A stretch of 64,000 bases of DNA from Fontibacter flavus (GTDB lineage Bacteria; Bacteroidota; Bacteroidia; Cytophagales; Cyclobacteriaceae), in the NCBI RefSeq assembly GCF_042432905.1, contig NZ_JBHLWI010000009.1, forward strand, positions 186,001-250,000, written 5' to 3'. Below, in pieces: positions 1 to 9,657 of this stretch. Within the stretch, counting starts at the first letter, position 1, and each line of letters begins with the position of its first letter. The translations under genes were made by a program, and so were the position numbers. The notes beneath the pieces are model-generated. The model was not told the DNA's origin and ran no database searches. It was given only the letters and a program-made list of their open reading frames with translations.

Positions 1-2
1 AG

Positions 3-1994
3 ATTTTTGGGCGGGCATATGAAAAAGGGGAAAGATTGCTGGAGAATGGTTCCCAAGCCAGGATTATGGTGATTTCTTCCAATGACCCAAGATTTATATT
101 GACGGAAAATTCACCCATTTGGGACAGTCCAGTACCCAGCATTGACCATGCAGGTTTGTTCAGATTAGAATTAGGAAATTTTCCAAAAGGAATATCCCTT
201 AATAGCCTGAAATTAACATATTATAACCTAAAGCGACAGATAGGAGATCAAGTAGAGATCCAGTCTTCTTTACCCAACCAACGAATTGATTTTGATGCGA
301 AAAAGGGAAAAGGTTTTCAATTCGTAAGGGGTATCAAAAGTGTACCCACTTCTGGTGGCATTCAAATTTCTTGGCAGGCATTGCCTGGGGCCAAATCCTA
401 TAAAATTTATAAAAGAACTTACCCAGGGAATGGATTTTATGAGTTATTGACCGAAGTTCAAAATGAAAGTTTTGAAGATAAATTCAAGCCATTTGAAGGG
501 TATAATGGCTATGTCATTATACCTGAAGGGGATTTTGTAGGGGTACATTCTGAAGAAATTTACACTTTACCTTCAGCAGACTTCAATGCTTGGCTCAATT
601 CCAAAGATGCAGACAAATCAGGGGAACATTCCCGGGTAATTGCCGCAGTTTTACCAATTGAATTAAGTTCAAAATCCTCTAAAACGGTCAGAATCGGTAG
701 AAAAATCAGGGGAATAGAAGAAGATCTAAAACATATTTTGAACGATATTCAAATATTATCATCGCTTGATTTTGAGCCATTTTGGATTGATAATAAAGAA
801 TTGTTTGCAAATGTTCCCGCTTTATCGACAAGCAATGAAGAGGAGCTTTTGCTGTATAAAAGTGCCTGGAACATGATGCGTCAGGTCATGTACCCACCTG
901 AAGAAAGAAGTCCATTTAATTACTATGTATTTTCCAGAGAGCCAACCTGGGGATGGGGTCACGGAGGTCAGGTTTTCCATGAGAGTATCACCATGTTGGC
1001 TTATGCTTATCTGGATCCAGAATCTGCTATGAACTCCCAAAGGGTATTTTCCCACAGGCAGAATGACAATGGCTACATCAATTACCGAACAGGTTCCTAC
1101 CTGGATGAAATTATTGAATACAATGGTCAGTTGACTTCTTCTGCTCCTTGGTATTCTTGGTTGAACTGGGAGATTTATAATATTACCCAGGACAAGGACT
1201 TTTTGGAGGAAATGTATGCCTCCAGCAAGAAGTTTTACAAATTCTATATCAGTGAAAGGGATGCTGATGGAGATGGGTTATTGGAGTGGGGAGGACATGC
1301 CATTCTGGAATCGGTCCGGGATGCATTAGTGGCTGTTTGGGATGAAGTCGGATGGCCGTCCAACTTTGAATCCATAGACCTGAACTGCATGATGGTAATG
1401 GAGGCCAAAGCATTGGAAAAGATGGCTTTGGCACTTGGCTTATTAGAAGAAGCTGCTCAGTGGCGGAAAGACCATGAGCAAAGGACAACCTTGATCAATC
1501 AGGTGTTTTGGGATGAAGAGAATGGCTTTTATTACAATGTCAATAAAACGGATAACAGTTTCACTTTTAAAACCGAAAATGACCTCAAAAGGGATGAAAT
1601 TATAGGCTTTTTACCACTTTGGGCTGGAGTTGTAGATGAAGAAAAGGCTAAGCGCCTGATACAAAAGTTAACCGACTCTAAGCAGTTCTGGAGAAAATTT
1701 GGCGTTCCATCTTTATCCGCTGTGGATCCTTATTACAATGACAAAGGCTATTGGAACGGACCGGTATGGGTGGAGTGGAATTACCTTATCTTCCAGGGAT
1801 TGAAGGATTATGGCTATCACCAAGAGGCTGCCGAACTTACGGATAAGATTGCAGCAGTGATGATTTCACAATTGAAACAAAACCATAACCTCTGGGAATT
1901 TTACAGTCCGGATGAAGATTGGGCGGGATACCATAAGACCTATATCTGGGCAGGGATTATCAATAGAATGCTCATGGATAAAGATAAAAGATGA
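3..1994 (+). CDS. MGH1/GH63-like glycoside hydrolase, 5' partial
   Basis: The reading frame is open to the left edge, so the true start lies outside the window; a TTG at position 36 is not needed as a start. The visible part is about 660 residues. The first 230 residues are beta-rich. From about residue 270 it has the look of an (alpha/alpha)6-barrel glucosidase of the GH63/trehalase/MGH1 group, with the segment PWYSWLNWEIY, an acidic turn DADGDGLLEWGG, and the conserved GYWNGPVWVEWNYL near the C-terminus. It should cleave an alpha-linked glucoside or mannoside; substrate cannot be read from sequence. It precedes another glycan-related gene by 46 bp and is probably cotranscribed with it. The family call is firm, the substrate is not known. 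Confidence 0.8.
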   Translation: MFGRAYEKGERLLENGSQARIMVISSNDPRFILTENSPIWDSPVPSIDHAGLFRLELGNFPKGISLNSLKLTYYNLKRQIGDQVEIQSSLPNQRIDFDAKKGKGFQFVRGIKSVPTSGGIQISWQALPGAKSYKIYKRTYPGNGFYELLTEVQNESFEDKFKPFEGYNGYVIIPEGDFVGVHSEEIYTLPSADFNAWLNSKDADKSGEHSRVIAAVLPIELSSKSSKTVRIGRKIRGIEEDLKHILNDIQILSSLDFEPFWIDNKELFANVPALSTSNEEELLLYKSAWNMMRQVMYPPEERSPFNYYVFSREPTWGWGHGGQVFHESITMLAYAYLDPESAMNSQRVFSHRQNDNGYINYRTGSYLDEIIEYNGQLTSSAPWYSWLNWEIYNITQDKDFLEEMYASSKKFYKFYISERDADGDGLLEWGGHAILESVRDALVAVWDEVGWPSNFESIDLNCMMVMEAKALEKMALALGLLEEAAQWRKDHEQRTTLINQVFWDEENGFYYNVNKTDNSFTFKTENDLKRDEIIGFLPLWAGVVDEEKAKRLIQKLTDSKQFWRKFGVPSLSAVDPYYNDKGYWNGPVWVEWNYLIFQGLKDYGYHQEAAELTDKIAAVMISQLKQNHNLWEFYSPDEDWAGYHKTYIWAGIINRMLMDKDKR

Positions 1995-2040
1995 AATACG
2001 GCATCAACAATGGCCAACATAATTTTGAATAAACCCAGAT

Positions 2041-4854
2041 ATGAAGTTACATAAAAGCTGTTACCCAATTTTCATTTGGGCTTCTTGCTTCTTGTTCACC
2101 TGGTCTCCATTATCCGCTCAGGATAAGGCATGGGTAATTGGTTCAGATTTAATCGTTTATAAATTGAACAATGTTCAATTGAAAGAGTCAAAACCTTTGT
2201 TTTCTGTTGTTTTAGATGGGAAAATACTGTTTTCCAATGAGTTTGAATCCAATAATAAAAGATACTTTTACAATTGTTTTTTTGAGCTTGTTATGGACAG
2301 CGTAGTCCAAAAGGATGGGCATTTATCGGCAATTTTAAGATTTGAAAACCATTCAAAAGATACTTTGACCTTAGAAAACTTAGTTCCTTTTGGAGAAGGG
2401 CCCGATAACCTGTATATCACAGGAAAAGGAAAGCATCCGCTATCCAGATCCCATCTTTTCAGGCCCGGTTTAGAGCCTGTAAATGTCATCTTACCGGATA
2501 ATGCCTGGGAATTGGGTTTTGGAACAACACAGCAGGGTAATGGTGGCTTTGCAGCTTTGGCGAGAAGGAAGTATTGGGATGGGGCTACAAGAAAAAGATT
2601 TGAAACACTACTACCTCCAAAAAGTACAGTTACTTACAGGTTTTACATAGATGCTTATTCCGGCACGGAATGGCAAGATGGATTGAGGAAGGTTTTTCAA
2701 GAGAAATACTTGTATGACCTGGATCACTTTGACAATAGCCTTTATCTAAGAACAGATTTACAGTGGATAAGAAAATCTTATGCCATACATTTGCTAATGG
2801 CTTGGGATAATAATTTTTATAGTTCTGAAATACAGCAATTTAATATATTTCAGTTTGAGCAAAGAAATAAGGGTTTATTTGGGGGGAATGATGTCATTGG
2901 TATTTGGCCAACCTGGCCGATGTTGGGATTGGACCAGAGAAATCAGTGGGATTTGTACCGGGATTTGCCTGGTGGTCTTCCTCAATTGGCAATAATTTCA
3001 GACAGTCTGAATAGGTCGGGAACCAAGTTTTTCATAGCCTATAATCCATGGGATGAGAGTACGAGATTAGAGGGACATTTGGAAGGATTGGGTGACTTAC
3101 TTCAGGCGACAATGGCTAATGGGGTGGTGCTGGATACCAAAGGAAGTTCAAGCAGGGAATTGCAGGAAGCTGCTGATGGAGCGGGCCCTGGAATAGTCAT
3201 GTACAGTGAGGGAATGGCTGTACCAAAAGATATGCCCGGGATAGTATCAGGAAGAGTACATAATGCCCTTTATTATCCTCCGCTTTTGAACCTGAATAAG
3301 TTTATCAAGCCGGATTTTGCCATTTTCAGGGTGGCAGAACTTGCCTTTGATCGAATCAGAAGGGAATATGCATTGTCATTATTCAACGGTTACGGCACCG
3401 AACTCAATATTTTCCGTCCAGGACGTCCCGAATGGAAAGAGGAGGATTATAGATTTTTTGGGCGTACATTAAAGGTATTGAGGGAAAACCACAGCAATTT
3501 CATTTCTTATGATTTCACCCCCTTATATCCGACCATAGCAGATGGTATTTATGTCAATCAATGGGTAAAACCAAATAAGGTTTTATATACCATTTTCAGC
3601 CTTAAACCAGAGGGCTTTAATGACAGGCTTTTTGAAGTTGAAAAGCCAAAAAAAGGATGGCATTATGTAGACATTTGGACCCATGAGGAACTTATTCCTG
3701 AGGAAGAAAATGGCAAATATTATTTGAAAATAGATTTGGAGGGATTTCATCAAAAATGGTTGGGTACCAACAATGAAGGGGCTGTAAGTTCTATATTTTA
3801 TGTTCCTGAATTACTGTTTGTTGAATTGAATCAAAATAAGTTAAGCATTAAGTCAAAATCAGGATCTGAAGTTAGGGTTTGGGCAGGCTTGCCGGGGTAT
3901 GGGAAGCATTATAAAGCCTTGCCTAATGGAGACCAAGAACTGGATTTCAGAAAGGAGTTTGATGGCTATGAAGGAAAACTGGTCATTCAACTTTTTGAAG
4001 AGGATGAAATACTGGATGAGCGTGTGGTTAATACAGGGTATGGAATTCCCAGATTGATTTCGGAGCCTGAGAAAACCAAATCATATGACCAAATACCAGA
4101 AGGCATGGTAAAGATTCCTTCTGGAACTTTCACTTTGAAGGTCACCAATGGCGACCAATTTATTCCCTATCCGGTACAAGGTTATCCAAAGAAAATACAG
4201 CTCTCCTCATTTTTGATGGATAAGCATCCAGTTACCAATGTGCAGTTCAAGGAATTCATCGATGCAACAGGGTACTGGCCAACCGATGACCATCGTTTCC
4301 TTGCCCATTGGGAAAATGGGAGAATTCCTTCGGGAAAGGAAAATTATCCGGTAGTCAATGTGAGTTTGGAAGATGCTAAAGCTTATGCTGCCTGGGTTGG
4401 AAAAAGATTGCCCACTGAGGCCGAATGGCAGTATGCTGCGTCTGCCGGGGACGGAAGGGACTGGCCTTGGGATCCGGATTTAAAGGTGAAGAAAAGATTG
4501 GAATATGTCACCAATACACTTACGGTAGAACATCTTGAAGGGCTTGAATCTGATTTTTGTAATCTTGGCAATGAGGTAATGGATCCCGTTGTGAATTATC
4601 CTAAAGGTATGAATCCCTGGGGTTTGGAAGACCTTATCGGTTCAGTTTGGCAATTGACTTCTGATCTTTATGATAATGGAAGCAATCAAATGCTTATCTT
4701 GAAAGGAGGAAGCTATTTCAAGCCCTCCTCAAGTTGGTGGTATGTACAGGGCGGTCCAAGAGAAACGCACTACAGACAAATGTTGCTGAGGGTTACCCCT
4801 GGATTTGAAAGAAATGAAACAGTAGGCTTCAGATGTGTTGCCGATTTAAGGTAA
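2041..4854 (+). CDS. Secreted glycan-active-like protein with C-terminal SUMF1/FGE-like domain
   Basis: The 937-residue product starts with a signal peptide ending near LSAQ (residue 27). Residues about 30-650 are a beta-rich N-terminal region followed by what looks like a TIM-barrel glycosidase-type domain (for example RREYALSLFNGYGTELNIF); I cannot name the family. Residues about 690-937 are an SUMF1/formylglycine-generating-enzyme-like domain with MVKIPSGTF, DKHPVTNVQFKEFI, GKRLPTEAEWQYAA and a final ETVGFRCVADLR. The cysteine pair that makes true FGE catalytic is absent: the KGGSYFKPSSSWWYVQGG stretch has no Cys. The domain therefore probably binds or scaffolds rather than making formylglycine. 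It follows the MGH1-like hydrolase closely and is likely in its operon. Confidence 0.75.
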   Translation: MKLHKSCYPIFIWASCFLFTWSPLSAQDKAWVIGSDLIVYKLNNVQLKESKPLFSVVLDGKILFSNEFESNNKRYFYNCFFELVMDSVVQKDGHLSAILRFENHSKDTLTLENLVPFGEGPDNLYITGKGKHPLSRSHLFRPGLEPVNVILPDNAWELGFGTTQQGNGGFAALARRKYWDGATRKRFETLLPPKSTVTYRFYIDAYSGTEWQDGLRKVFQEKYLYDLDHFDNSLYLRTDLQWIRKSYAIHLLMAWDNNFYSSEIQQFNIFQFEQRNKGLFGGNDVIGIWPTWPMLGLDQRNQWDLYRDLPGGLPQLAIISDSLNRSGTKFFIAYNPWDESTRLEGHLEGLGDLLQATMANGVVLDTKGSSSRELQEAADGAGPGIVMYSEGMAVPKDMPGIVSGRVHNALYYPPLLNLNKFIKPDFAIFRVAELAFDRIRREYALSLFNGYGTELNIFRPGRPEWKEEDYRFFGRTLKVLRENHSNFISYDFTPLYPTIADGIYVNQWVKPNKVLYTIFSLKPEGFNDRLFEVEKPKKGWHYVDIWTHEELIPEEENGKYYLKIDLEGFHQKWLGTNNEGAVSSIFYVPELLFVELNQNKLSIKSKSGSEVRVWAGLPGYGKHYKALPNGDQELDFRKEFDGYEGKLVIQLFEEDEILDERVVNTGYGIPRLISEPEKTKSYDQIPEGMVKIPSGTFTLKVTNGDQFIPYPVQGYPKKIQLSSFLMDKHPVTNVQFKEFIDATGYWPTDDHRFLAHWENGRIPSGKENYPVVNVSLEDAKAYAAWVGKRLPTEAEWQYAASAGDGRDWPWDPDLKVKKRLEYVTNTLTVEHLEGLESDFCNLGNEVMDPVVNYPKGMNPWGLEDLIGSVWQLTSDLYDNGSNQMLILKGGSYFKPSSSWWYVQGGPRETHYRQMLLRVTPGFERNETVGFRCVADLR

Positions 4855-4881
4855 AAAATCATGATTTAATTCATGATTTTT
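4854..4881 (+). terminator. Intrinsic terminator after the SUMF1-domain gene
   Basis: A perfect 11-bp inverted repeat (AAAAATCATGA / TCATGATTTTT) with a 6-nt loop begins at the stop codon and ends in a short T run. It separates the glycan genes from the lipid-transport operon. Confidence 0.6.
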
Positions 4882-4942
4882 GTTGATATGAATTGGTATT
4901 TGATTAGATTATGATTGTCAATTTTGAATTGAACAAACATCC

Positions 4943-5722
4943 ATGAGTGTACATAAAATATTTAATATAGACAGTCCTTTTTTCAAGGAAATAGGGGATA
5001 TGACCAGGTTTACCACCAGGTTTTTCAGGGAGATTACCAAACCAAAACAGGAGTATGAGGAATTTATCAACCAATGTTTCTGGGTAGGTTACAAAACCCT
5101 GACCTTAGTGGGTATTACCGGTTTTATCATGGGCTTGGTATTGACAATTCAAAGCCGTCCGACTCTGGTAGAGTTTGGTGCGGAATCAATGCTCCCTGCG
5201 ATGGTTTCTGTATCGCTGATCAGGGAACTAACACCTGTGATTACTGCTTTGATTTGTGCCGGAAAAATCGGTTCGGGGATGGGAGCTGAACTAGGTTCTA
5301 TGAAAGTGACGGAGCAAATAGATGCGATGGAGGTTTCAGGGACCAATCCATTTAAATATCTGGTTGTTACCAGAGTTATGGCAGCTACGATTATGGTACC
5401 TGTACTGTCAAGTGTGGCCAATGCAATTTCTTTGTTTGGAGGCTATTTAGGTGTTAATTTACGAGGCCAAGTAAGCTGGCATTTGTACTGGTTTCAGGTT
5501 TTTGATGCCTTGAGTTTTGGTGATGTAGTTCCTTCTTTGGCTAAAACCTTCTTCTTTGGTTTTGCTATTGGGATTGTCGGTTGTTATAAAGGATTTACTT
5601 CGCAAAAAGGAACTGAAGGTGTGGGTAGGTCTGCGACAACAGCTGTGATTGTAGCTTCGCTTATGGTATTTATTATTGATTTGATTGCCGTTCAAATCAC
5701 GGATTTATTAGGTTTGACATAA
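4943..5722 (+). CDS. mlaE: MlaE/YrbE-type ABC transporter permease
   Basis: The 259-residue membrane protein matches the MlaE (YrbE) permease family in length and motifs: an amphipathic N-terminus, about five hydrophobic segments, and the conserved core LIRELTPVITALICAGKIGS followed by GAELGSMKVTEQIDAMEV. It forms the inner-membrane channel of a maintenance-of-lipid-asymmetry type ABC transporter that moves phospholipids between inner and outer membrane. The ATPase gene starts 3 bp after its stop and the MCE protein follows, a standard operon. The first of three genes in the operon. Confidence 0.92.
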   Translation: MSVHKIFNIDSPFFKEIGDMTRFTTRFFREITKPKQEYEEFINQCFWVGYKTLTLVGITGFIMGLVLTIQSRPTLVEFGAESMLPAMVSVSLIRELTPVITALICAGKIGSGMGAELGSMKVTEQIDAMEVSGTNPFKYLVVTRVMAATIMVPVLSSVANAISLFGGYLGVNLRGQVSWHLYWFQVFDALSFGDVVPSLAKTFFFGFAIGIVGCYKGFTSQKGTEGVGRSATTAVIVASLMVFIIDLIAVQITDLLGLT

Positions 5723-5725
5723 ATT

Positions 5726-6466
5726 ATGGAGAAAAAAGAGTCTGTAATTGTGGTAGAAGCTTTGAACAAGTCCTTTGGAACAAACCACGTGCTGAGGAAT
5801 TTCTCCATGACCGTTCAACAAGGGGAAAATCTCGTGATTTTGGGGAAATCCGGTTCCGGAAAGTCTGTTTTGATTAAATGCATCATTAATTTGATTGAGC
5901 CTGATTCAGGAAAAATTATCGTTTTGGGGCAGGATACCAGTGAACTGGATCAGGATGAAATGGATGTATTAAGGGCAGATGTGGGTTTCCTGTTTCAGAG
6001 CAATGCGCTATATGATTCCATGACGGTAAGGGAGAACCTAGAGTTTCCATTAAGAAGGCATTGGACCAAAGAAAGACGTCAAAAAGGTGCAAAGGAGGCT
6101 GTTTTGGAAGCCTTACAAGATGTTGGGCTTTCCCATACGATTGACATGATGCCTGCTGAATTATCAGGCGGGATGAGAAAAAGGATAGCCCTTGCGAGAA
6201 CATTGATTTTAAGGCCTAAAGTGATTTTATATGATGAACCTACAACTGGTCTTGACCCCATCACTGCCCGGGAAATCAGTCAATTGATGTTGGATGTGCA
6301 AAAGAAATATAATGCAACTTCTATCATCATTTCGCATGATATGAATTGTATCCGAATGACCTCGAACCGAGTGATTATGCTCATTGACGGCTATGGGTAT
6401 GCCAATGATACATATGATAACTTATGTTTATCTACAGACCCGAAAATCCGAGAATTCTTCGATTAA
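5726..6466 (+). CDS. mlaF: MlaF-type ABC transporter ATPase
   Basis: This 246-residue ABC ATPase has Walker A (LGKSGSGKSVLIK), the Q-loop (FLFQSNALYDSMTV), the signature ELSGGMRKRIALARTL, Walker B (VILYDEPTTGLDP) and the switch histidine (IIISHDM). The SALYDSMTV-type Q-loop is characteristic of the MlaF group. It would power lipid transfer with the permease encoded 3 bp upstream. The MCE-domain gene begins 1 bp after its stop codon, so translation is probably coupled. Confidence 0.93.
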   Translation: MEKKESVIVVEALNKSFGTNHVLRNFSMTVQQGENLVILGKSGSGKSVLIKCIINLIEPDSGKIIVLGQDTSELDQDEMDVLRADVGFLFQSNALYDSMTVRENLEFPLRRHWTKERRQKGAKEAVLEALQDVGLSHTIDMMPAELSGGMRKRIALARTLILRPKVILYDEPTTGLDPITAREISQLMLDVQKKYNATSIIISHDMNCIRMTSNRVIMLIDGYGYANDTYDNLCLSTDPKIREFFD

Positions 6467-6467
6467 T

Positions 6468-7460
6468 ATGAAAGAGAAAAAGAAAATAGAAAACGCACAA
6501 TTGGGTGCTTTAGTTGTACTGGGAGTTCTATTCCTTGTTTTTACCTTGTATATGATCGGGAAAAACCAAAATATATTTGGAGCTTCTTTTACCATCACTA
6601 CCGTGGTTGAAAATGTCAACGGATTAGTACCGGGTAATAACGTGCGATATAAAGGAATGGATGTTGGAACTGTTAAATCTGTAGAAATGGCCAGTGATTC
6701 TACGATTAATGTAACCATGTACATCAAAAATAAAATGAGGGGCTTCATTAAAAAGAATGCACTGACTTCTATAAGTACTGACGGATTGATGGGCAATAAA
6801 ATTGTGCAGATCATGCCTCAGCCTGGATTTGCAGAAATTGTGGAAGAAGGTGATATTATTTTCAGCCAAAAACCTATAGATACTGAATTCATGCTTAATA
6901 AACTGAGCTCCAGCAGTGATTATTTTGAAAAAACCACCCAAAATTTATTTGAGATAACCTCTAAATTGAATAAAAGTGAGACTTTGTGGGCCTTGCTTTC
7001 AGACACATTGATTGTAGATGATATTAAAGGCGCCATTCATGAACTTAGAACTGCAGGCATCAGAGCTTCTGCCATGGCCCAGGCAGGCAAAGATTTGATG
7101 GTTTCCCTAGATGAAGGTGAAGGCTTGGTCAACAGGTTGTTTACCGATTCAGCAATGGTAAATGAATTTACTGTATCGTTGGAAAAAGTGCGTGAATCCA
7201 GTCAACATGCGGCTTTGATTATTGAAGATGTACAAGCTATAGTAGATAAGCTGGAATCAGGGGAAGGGACAGTAGGGATGTTATTGAATGATAGTTTGTT
7301 CAGAGAAACGCTCATGAAAAGCATGATCAATTTGGAACATAGCACTGATAATTTTAACCAAAATATGGAAGCCCTGAAAAGCAACTTCCTTTTCAGAAGG
7401 TACTTTCGAAGATTGGAAAGAGAGCAACGTAAACAAGAGGAGAATTTAGACTCCAATTAA
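6468..7460 (+). CDS. mlaD: MlaD-type MCE domain protein
   Basis: The product is 330 residues from the ATG at 6468; longer in-frame starts lie inside the upstream ATPase gene and would add a non-homologous tail. It has one N-terminal membrane anchor (LGALVVLGVLFLVFTLYMIG), then an MCE domain at about residues 35-115 (TTVVENVNGLVPGNNVRYKG, with the typical GLMGNKIVQI). The remainder is helical, as expected for the periplasmic tunnel or hexamer-forming part. It is the substrate-binding partner of the MlaE/MlaF transporter encoded immediately upstream. Confidence 0.9.
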   Translation: MKEKKKIENAQLGALVVLGVLFLVFTLYMIGKNQNIFGASFTITTVVENVNGLVPGNNVRYKGMDVGTVKSVEMASDSTINVTMYIKNKMRGFIKKNALTSISTDGLMGNKIVQIMPQPGFAEIVEEGDIIFSQKPIDTEFMLNKLSSSSDYFEKTTQNLFEITSKLNKSETLWALLSDTLIVDDIKGAIHELRTAGIRASAMAQAGKDLMVSLDEGEGLVNRLFTDSAMVNEFTVSLEKVRESSQHAALIIEDVQAIVDKLESGEGTVGMLLNDSLFRETLMKSMINLEHSTDNFNQNMEALKSNFLFRRYFRRLEREQRKQEENLDSN

Positions 7461-7479
7461 CCGTCCATTAGGTTAATTA

Positions 7480-7905
7480 ATGGTCAATATGCATATCAAT
7501 CAAAAAATATCGGATCAGGTATTCAATGAAGAGTTTGATTTTCTCTTCAGTAGAAGTTCTGGACCAGGGGGGCAAAATGTCAACAAAGTCAATACTAAAG
7601 TTACGTTAAAATTCAATATACCTGATTCATCCTATCTTACTGAAGATGAGAAGGCTATATTGATTAAAAAATTGGAATCTAAAATAGATAACTCAGGAAC
7701 ACTGATCATTCATTGCCAAGAAAGACGTTCACAAATACAGAACAAAGAGTTGGCTATTCAAAAGTTTTATGATTTGCTCAAAAAAGCTTTTGAAAAAAAG
7801 AAAATCCGAAAAGTGACCAAGCCTAGTAAAGCATCAATTGATAAAAGGCTAAAGGATAAAAGAGAGCACGCTCTCAAAAAACAACAAAGGAAGGCTGACT
7901 GGTGA
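7480..7905 (+). CDS. arfB: Peptidyl-tRNA hydrolase ArfB (RF1 GGQ-domain)
   Basis: A small class I release-factor-like protein of 141 residues (138 if translation starts at the second Met, 7489). It has the catalytic GGQ loop in SRSSGPGGQNVNKVNTKV and the basic C-terminal tail (KASIDKRLKDKREHALKKQQRKADW region) that inserts in the empty mRNA channel. ArfB releases peptides from ribosomes stalled without a stop codon. It lies 20 bp after the Mla operon and may be read through from it. Confidence 0.93.
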   Translation: MVNMHINQKISDQVFNEEFDFLFSRSSGPGGQNVNKVNTKVTLKFNIPDSSYLTEDEKAILIKKLESKIDNSGTLIIHCQERRSQIQNKELAIQKFYDLLKKAFEKKKIRKVTKPSKASIDKRLKDKREHALKKQQRKADW

Positions 7906-8053
7906 TTGATGCCAAATACATTTTATTTGATGGAAATTTATTGAATAAGTCTATGATTAACAATGTGTTATTCTTGTTTAATGTTAATTTACTTTAATCT
8001 TTATTTCTAATTGCCCTTTCATTTAATCATCAATTAGTAGGAAAAGGAATCTC

Positions 8054-9466
8054 TTAGTTTTTAAAACTTGATTTGATCTCAATTCTTTTTTGGTGTAAAG
8101 CTTCACTGATTCCCACTTTATAAATGTGGGGGTTTTCAAATCTTTTGTACTCATCCGGCAATTTTGCCAATTGTTCCTGACAATATTTTGCAGAAGTAAG
8201 TAAATCATGGATTCCTGTCAAAACTTTTCCATTTTCCATGACCATGTGCAGGATAGGTTTAAATTGATATGGATGCAATTGTAGCTGCTGTAATGGGTCA
8301 AATGGATGGATCATTTTGGGGAAATTGATCTCCTCATCAAAGGCAACGATATCAGCTCCTACCAATGTACCATCGGAATGGTGGGCCCTAAAAACTTGTT
8401 TTTTCCCCGGTAAAGATACTTTCTTGAGATTTTCTGAAATTTTAATCCTAGGCTTTCCGTCAGCAAAGGCCAATTTATAAACTCCATCTAAAGCGGCATC
8501 AGGAGGTGCGGTAACCAAGCTGGTCCCTACACCAAATACATCTATTGCAGCTCCTTGTTCCAATAAGCTTTTGATTACCCATTCATCCAGTTGATTGGAA
8601 GCGGTGATTTTGACATAATCCAAGCCTGCTTCGTCCAGCATCTTCCTTGTTACTTTTGAAAGATAAGCGAGGTCTCCACTGTCAAGCCTGACACCAGTTA
8701 AGCGCTGACCTCTTTTTTCCATTTCTTTTCCAACATAGATGGCATTTGGGACACCTGAATTAAGGGTGTCGTAGGTATCTACCAATAGGGTACAGTTTTG
8801 GGGTCTGTTCTTGGCAAATTCGCTGAATGCCGTCAATTCATCATCATAACTCTGCACAAAGGAATGTGCCATGGTGCCAACAGGTTCCAATCCAAAATCA
8901 TAAGCTGCCTTAACATTACTTGTGCCATTGAATCCACCCACCATACAGGCTTTTGCCGCATGGTAACCACCAAGTCCCTGAGCCCTCCGCAATCCAAAAT
9001 CTATCAATATTTTGTCTTTTGCCACCATTCGCATTCTTGCAGCCTTGGTGGCGACAAGGGATTGGAAATTGAGAAAATTGAGGATTAAGGTTTCTACAAT
9101 CTGGGTTTCGAGCATAGACCCTTGTACTCTGAGTATGGGTTCGGTCGGAAAAACCAGTTCGCCTTCTTTAGGAGCATAGACTTTTCCTTTGAATCGGAAT
9201 TTTGCAAGGAAATCAAGGAAATCAGGATGTAAACCTTTTGATCTTAAAAACTCGATTTCGTCAGAACTGAACTGTAGTTTTTCCAAGAATTCCAGTACAC
9301 TGCTAAGTCCGGCAAATACTACAAATCCCCCTCGAAATGGTATTTTACGGAAGAAATAGTCAAAAACTGCTTCTTTTAGGTGAGCTCCTTGTAGAAAATA
9401 CACCTGGGCCATACTCAATTCATAAAAGTCTGTGTATAGTCCGCTGATTGAAAATCCTTCTTTCAT
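8054..9466 (-). CDS. pncB: Nicotinate phosphoribosyltransferase
   Basis: The 470-residue enzyme makes nicotinate mononucleotide from nicotinate, PRPP and ATP in NAD salvage. Motifs include LYTDFYELSMAQVYF at the N-terminus, DFGLRRAQG, GGFNGTSNVKAA, GVRLDSGDLAYLS and GVGTSLVTAPPDAALDGVYK. I chose the ATG at 9466 because the family normally begins just before the LYTDFYEL segment; an ATG at 9514 would add 16 unrelated residues. It is a single gene, convergent with arfB and divergent from the ATPase gene at 9658. Confidence 0.94.
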   Translation of the reverse strand: MKEGFSISGLYTDFYELSMAQVYFLQGAHLKEAVFDYFFRKIPFRGGFVVFAGLSSVLEFLEKLQFSSDEIEFLRSKGLHPDFLDFLAKFRFKGKVYAPKEGELVFPTEPILRVQGSMLETQIVETLILNFLNFQSLVATKAARMRMVAKDKILIDFGLRRAQGLGGYHAAKACMVGGFNGTSNVKAAYDFGLEPVGTMAHSFVQSYDDELTAFSEFAKNRPQNCTLLVDTYDTLNSGVPNAIYVGKEMEKRGQRLTGVRLDSGDLAYLSKVTRKMLDEAGLDYVKITASNQLDEWVIKSLLEQGAAIDVFGVGTSLVTAPPDAALDGVYKLAFADGKPRIKISENLKKVSLPGKKQVFRAHHSDGTLVGADIVAFDEEINFPKMIHPFDPLQQLQLHPYQFKPILHMVMENGKVLTGIHDLLTSAKYCQEQLAKLPDEYKRFENPHIYKVGISEALHQKRIEIKSSFKN

Positions 9467-9657
9467 GACTTTAATTTCAGCAATTATTTGGGGATATTTT
9501 ATGACATTTATCAATTTCGTCAGTATAAATTATACCCAAAGTCAAAAGCCAAAGTAGTATTTCTGTTTTTTGTCTTGAGATTTTTCTAACTTAAAATTTT
9601 CACATTTTATCGCAGCAAAGAAGCGAATTAAGAAGTCAATTATAAGTATATGATCTA

